From Bradyrhizobium quebecense (GTDB lineage Bacteria; Pseudomonadota; Alphaproteobacteria; Rhizobiales; Xanthobacteraceae): 64,000 nt of DNA. Shown in pieces: positions 57,395-64,000 of the stretch. The stretch is taken from contig NZ_CP088022.1 of NCBI RefSeq assembly GCF_013373795.3, positions 8,191,501 through 8,255,500 of the forward strand, given 5' to 3'. Both the position numbers and the translations under genes were made by a program. How positions within the stretch are numbered: the stretch's first letter is position 1; every line of letters starts with the position of its first letter. Below the pieces are notes generated by a model. That model had not been told where the DNA came from. It worked only from the letters and a program-made list of their open reading frames with translations, and made no database searches.

Positions 57395-58160
57395 GCCAGT
57401 CGGGCGCCTCGCCGAGCGGCGTTGCCGGCCGATGCATGGGGGCGTTGAGATCGACGATCTGCGCGTCGCCGGCGGCGAGCCAGAAAACCTTCTCCTGGGT
57501 GAGATCGAGCACGATGTAGACCGGCGGCCGGCCGGACTGCAGGCCGGTGTTGAACACCCAGGTCGTCCCGATCCGGTCGAACCACGAGCCGTTCGGGATG
57601 AACGGCGATTGATGCACATGGCCCGAGATCACCATCGCCGGGTGGTGGCGTTCGATCCAGCCCAGCAGCTCGACGTCGCCGAAGAAGCGCTTGCCACCCC
57701 AGCTGATCGGGGAATCCGCCGGCGGGGCGTGATGCACCCAGACCCAGCGGCGGTGCGGGATGGCGGCTGCCTCGCGCAGCTGCTCGTCGATCCGCGCCTT
57801 GACCATCGGGCCGTCCCACCACGGGCACACCGTGAACAGCGTGTCGCCGATGGTCAGATTGTCGCCGTCGCAGGCCACGCCGAATTCCCTGACGGCGGCG
57901 ACCCATCGCGCAACCTTCTCGCCCTCCGCGTTGCGCTCGTCGAGATCATGATTGCCCGAGCAGAAGATCACGCGCGTGAGACTGGCGAGGCGCGCGAGGT
58001 ATTTCTTGACGACGACGATCTGGGCGCGGAAATCGACCGCCGAGCCGAGGTTGAGCGCATCGCCGGCGAAGATCACCAGATCGAATTGCGGCGCGGCCGC
58101 CAGCAGCCAGTCAAACTGCGGCAATGAATAATGCAGGTCGGCGACGACGAGACAGCGCAT
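57333..58160 (-). CDS. Calcineurin-like metallophosphoesterase
   Basis: This 275-aa protein has binuclear metal-site motifs: VADLHYS (D-x-H), FAGDALNLG (GD), CSGNHDLDE (GNHD), VHHAPPAD and SGHVHQSPF (GHxH). It belongs to the large superfamily that includes class III cAMP phosphodiesterases (CpdA/Icc), DNA-end nucleases and other hydrolases, and the substrate cannot be fixed from sequence. It converges with the cNMP-binding gene and overlaps it by 62 bp. Confidence 0.87.
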   Translation of the reverse strand: MRCLVVADLHYSLPQFDWLLAAAPQFDLVIFAGDALNLGSAVDFRAQIVVVKKYLARLASLTRVIFCSGNHDLDERNAEGEKVARWVAAVREFGVACDGDNLTIGDTLFTVCPWWDGPMVKARIDEQLREAAAIPHRRWVWVHHAPPADSPISWGGKRFFGDVELLGWIERHHPAMVISGHVHQSPFIPNGSWFDRIGTTWVFNTGLQSGRPPVYIVLDLTQEKVFWLAAGDAQIVDLNAPMHRPATPLGEAPDWLTSLDRIADPSLARPASAAG

Positions 58161-58288
58161 TGGTGAAAACCCGAATGCCCGGAAAACGGGCGGGACCGCA
58201 CGGCAATGAATTCAAACAAGCTGAATTGCAGCAAGATTTATGCCGCGTCGCGACGATCCGCCGCGACAGATTCCCGCACCGCGCCCGC

Positions 58289-62191
<3,903 letters not shown>

Positions 62192-62194
62192 CAC

Positions 62195-62551
62195 GCAAGA
62201 TTTGACCGCATGGTTTGGCTTCTTCCTTAGCTTTGCCGGAGCGCCGGCGGCCGCAGGACGACAGCCTTAACAGAAGGTTAGTATCGCAATTGGGGGGCGG
62301 CAGGTCCATGTCCGCGGCCAGGGTGCCCCGGCTTAAGCCGGGATAACGTTAACTTGGCTGAACGATCCACTGCCGTTTGGCGTTGTCGGGCAGAGAGAGG
62401 CGGCTGCGACAGCGTGTTGCGGAGCCAGGGCGCCGCGTCATACCTGCGATTGCAGTGCCGCGATATGTTCTGCCGTCCATTCTACCTTGTATTCTGCCTT
62501 GGGCCCGCAAGGCCAACCGGCGGGCCGACCACCAAGCGAGGGAGAGCGACC
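62195..62551. other. Divergent region upstream of kinase and phasin genes
   Basis: This 357-base region separates the kinase gene (minus) from phasin 1 (plus) and should contain both promoters. It carries a perfect 16-bp palindrome CCCGGCTTAAGCCGGG at 62327-62342, which may be a REP-like unit. The AG-rich GCGAGGGAGAGCGACC just before 62552 is the phasin ribosome-binding site. Confidence 0.45.
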
Positions 62552-62950
62552 ATGAGCGACAACGGGCGTGACCATTTCGAGATCCCCAAATTCGAAATTC
62601 CCAAGGACATGCGGTCGATGGCGGAGGCGAGCTTCGACCAGGCGCGCAAGGCTTTCGAGCAGTTCGTGACCAACGCGCGGGACACCGCCGGCAAGATCGA
62701 GGAGCGCAACGCCACGATGCGCGCCGGCGCCAAGGACCTTTCCACCAAGGCGCTGTCCTACGCCGAGAAGAACGTGCAGTCGTCGCTGGATTACGCCCAG
62801 TCGCTGCTCAAGGCCAAGGACCTCACCGAGGTCATGCGGTTGCACAGCGAATATGTGCAGGGCCAGATGCGCTCGCTCGCCGAGCAGGCCAGCGAAATGG
62901 GCCAGGCGGTCAGCCGCGCCGCGATGGATGCGGTCAAGCCCAAGAGCTAA
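62552..62950 (+). CDS. Phasin family protein 1
   Basis: This 132-aa granule-associated protein coats polyhydroxyalkanoate granules. It has an N-terminal segment IPKFEIPKDMRSMAEASFDQ and then a long amphipathic helix typical of phasins (EQFVTNARDTAGKIEERNAT, then SYAEKNVQSSLDYAQSLLKA). The start ATG at 62552 with GGGAGAG upstream is chosen; the longer frame is random-looking. A second phasin gene lies downstream on the same strand, 268 bp away. Confidence 0.92.
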   Translation: MSDNGRDHFEIPKFEIPKDMRSMAEASFDQARKAFEQFVTNARDTAGKIEERNATMRAGAKDLSTKALSYAEKNVQSSLDYAQSLLKAKDLTEVMRLHSEYVQGQMRSLAEQASEMGQAVSRAAMDAVKPKS

Positions 62951-63033
62951 GAGCTGATGGAGAGCTGACGGACTGTGGCAGGCCAATCTTGGTTGGGCGC
63001 GGTAACCCCATATTCCGCCGCATAAAAAATGTG

Positions 63034-63064
63034 GCGTTGCACGCGATCATACGTTGCGTTGCAC
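63034..63064 (+). promoter_or_regulatory. Phased direct repeats, candidate phasin operator
   Basis: GCGTTGCAC occurs twice, at 63034-63042 and 63056-63064, 22 bp apart (about two helical turns). They lie about 155 nt upstream of phasin 2. TGC-rich sites and PhaR repression of phasin genes are known in other PHA producers, so this may be a PhaR-type operator. Inference only. Confidence 0.4.
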
Positions 63065-63218
63065 AAAATTGACATGATATGGGTGTTTATTAGGCGCGCC
63101 CGACGAAGGGCAATCCCGTGAATCAAGGCAGCGTGATCCATTTCAGCGTTCCGGCCCTTGTGTCTCCGGGACGTCCGCAATGGTCACATCTACTCACCCG
63201 TTGCGAAGGATTACACGT

Positions 63219-63656
63219 ATGACCAACCCGTCCGATCCGTTTTCCGCCTCGATCATCCCGTTCGAGGTTCCCGAGCAGATGCGCGCGTTCGCTGAAAAGG
63301 GCGTGCTGCAGGCCCGCGACAGCTACGCCAAGTTCAAGGACGCTGCCGAGACTCACAACTCGACGGTCGAGGCCGTGTTCACCTCGGTGAACAAGGGCGC
63401 CACCGCGTATTCGGCCAAGCTGATCGAGTTCTTCAAGGCCAACACCACCTCCTCGCTCGACTTCGCCCAGGAGCTGTTCAGCGTGAAGTCGCCGACCGAA
63501 GCGGTCGAGCTGTGGACCTCGCACGCCCGCAAGCAGTTCGAGACCTACACCGCGCAGGTCAAGGAACTGGCCGAGCTCGGCCAGAAGGTCGCCAGCGAGA
63601 CCGCCGAGCCGATCAAGGCCAGCGCCTCGAAGTTCTACCAGCAGCCGGCCGCCTGA
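63219..63656 (+). CDS. Phasin family protein 2
   Basis: This 145-aa phasin is a paralogue of the preceding protein. It begins MTNPSDPFSASIIPFEVPEQ and then MRAFAEKGVLQARDSYAKFK. The central helix contains SSLDFAQELFSVKSPTEAVE, followed by ARKQFETYTAQVKELAELGQ. The start is ATG at 63219; upstream in-frame sequence is not conserved. It probably controls PHA granule size and number. A strong terminator follows after 25 bp. Confidence 0.93.
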   Translation: MTNPSDPFSASIIPFEVPEQMRAFAEKGVLQARDSYAKFKDAAETHNSTVEAVFTSVNKGATAYSAKLIEFFKANTTSSLDFAQELFSVKSPTEAVELWTSHARKQFETYTAQVKELAELGQKVASETAEPIKASASKFYQQPAA

Positions 63657-63680
63657 TCGCAGCCTGCATGAGATAGCGGA

Positions 63681-63711
63681 AGGCCCGGGCCGATGCGGTC
63701 CGGGCCTTTTT
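63681..63711 (+). terminator. Rho-independent terminator after phasin 2
   Basis: AGGCCCGG (63681-63688) and CCGGGCCT (63700-63707) form an 8-bp GC stem with an 11-nt loop, followed by TTTTT (63707-63711). This is a textbook intrinsic terminator 25 bp past the stop. Confidence 0.95.
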
Positions 63712-63842
63712 GCTGGACGGGGCCGTGGATTGGCCCGAGATAAGAGCGGAAATCAGCGCGTTACGGCCTTGCCAAAGGCGGGCGTTGCACCTAGTTTCCG
63801 CCAAAATCGCCGCCCCCTTTTTGCGGGGCCGTGCGTCAGGAT

Positions 63843-63919
63843 GCAGTTGTAGCTCAGTTGGTTAGAGCGCCTGTCTGTGGAACAGGAGGTCGGTGGTTCG
63901 AGCCCACCCAACTGTACCA
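63843..63919 (+). tRNA. tRNA-His (anticodon GTG)
   Basis: This is a 77-nt cloverleaf with encoded CCA. The acceptor stem is GCAGTTG against CAACTGT, the anticodon stem CCTGT/ACAGG encloses loop CTGTGGA with anticodon GTG at 63877-63879, and the T arm contains GGTTCGAGCC. The first pair is G1-U72 and the discriminator is A73, with T rather than an encoded G immediately 5'. This lacks the usual G-1:C73 of tRNA-His, as is known for a clade of alphaproteobacteria. Confidence 0.95.
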
Positions 63920-64000
63920 GCGAAATCAATAGCTTACTCTGGCCTTCGCAGGGCTCTAACAACCGCTAGCTACCATATAGCTACCGCGGCGGCGGAACGC

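Noticed and set aside
63920..64000. Possible integration (att) site after tRNA-His, with AGCTACC repeated at about 63969 and 63980
   Set aside because: tRNA 3' ends are common integration targets, but no integrase or duplicated tRNA end is visible before the window stops.

Overview
The window looks like chromosomal DNA of a Bradyrhizobium-type alphaproteobacterium (Nitrobacteraceae, order Hyphomicrobiales). The evidence is high GC by eye, a GapR (DUF2312) nucleoid protein, a DUF1036-pyk-DUF1244 neighbourhood, paired YdcH/DUF465 proteins, a three-gene proton-translocating transhydrogenase, tandem phasins, dispersed REP-like palindromes, and a tRNA-His of the unusual alphaproteobacterial kind. 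It is mostly core chromosome, with one intact IS30 element. I see no CRISPR array, prophage or secretion locus.

Layout. 1-5.6 kb: partial membrane protein, TetR regulator, OsmC protein, DUF1036-pyk (overlapping, minus strand), DUF1244 and gapR. 5.6-13.4 kb: class III cyclase with a FlgO/TolB-like domain and TPRs, then two peptidoglycan genes (M15-like DUF882 protein and L,D-transpeptidase) and an NtrC-type response regulator. 13.5-19.9 kb: M3 oligopeptidase, aa3 oxidase subunit IV, pntAA-pntAB-pntB, a 56-aa protein and an alpha/beta hydrolase. 19.9-24.8 kb: Ca2+/H+ antiporter, cupin, anchored Ala/Pro-rich protein, TPR lipoprotein, rpsU and aqpZ. 24.9-37.8 kb: purE-purK, diguanylate cyclase, four small conserved proteins, an LhgO-like oxidase, a large PAS-GGDEF-EAL protein, an ABC-F ATPase with a possible leader peptide, glpD and a TTC38-like protein. 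38-46 kb: serine hydrolase, then a polyamine-type ABC operon (ATPase and two permeases, no binding protein) facing a sugar-type ABC operon (binding protein and two permeases, no ATPase). 46-54.4 kb: AsmA protein, scoA-scoB CoA transferase, GNAT enzyme, IS30 element, GlxA-type AraC regulator, tautomerase and nitrilase. 54.8-62.2 kb: exported vWA protein with four C-terminal modules, cyclic-nucleotide-binding protein overlapping tail-to-tail with a calcineurin-like phosphoesterase, and a 1,300-aa PAS histidine kinase. 62.5-64 kb: two phasins, a strong terminator and tRNA-His.

The most interesting signal lies between the genes. At least three families of palindromic repeats sit at operon joints. 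A two-REP element separates the sugar-binding-protein gene from its permease genes, recalling the malE-malF arrangement of E. coli. A second copy has been split by the IS30 element, with a GGGA target duplication. A longer repeat supplies the stop codon of both pyk and the polyamine permease gene. Other items worth checking are a 23-codon leader ORF before the ABC-F gene, a 22-bp-phased direct repeat upstream of the second phasin, and a histidine kinase whose ATP-binding glycine box is degenerate.
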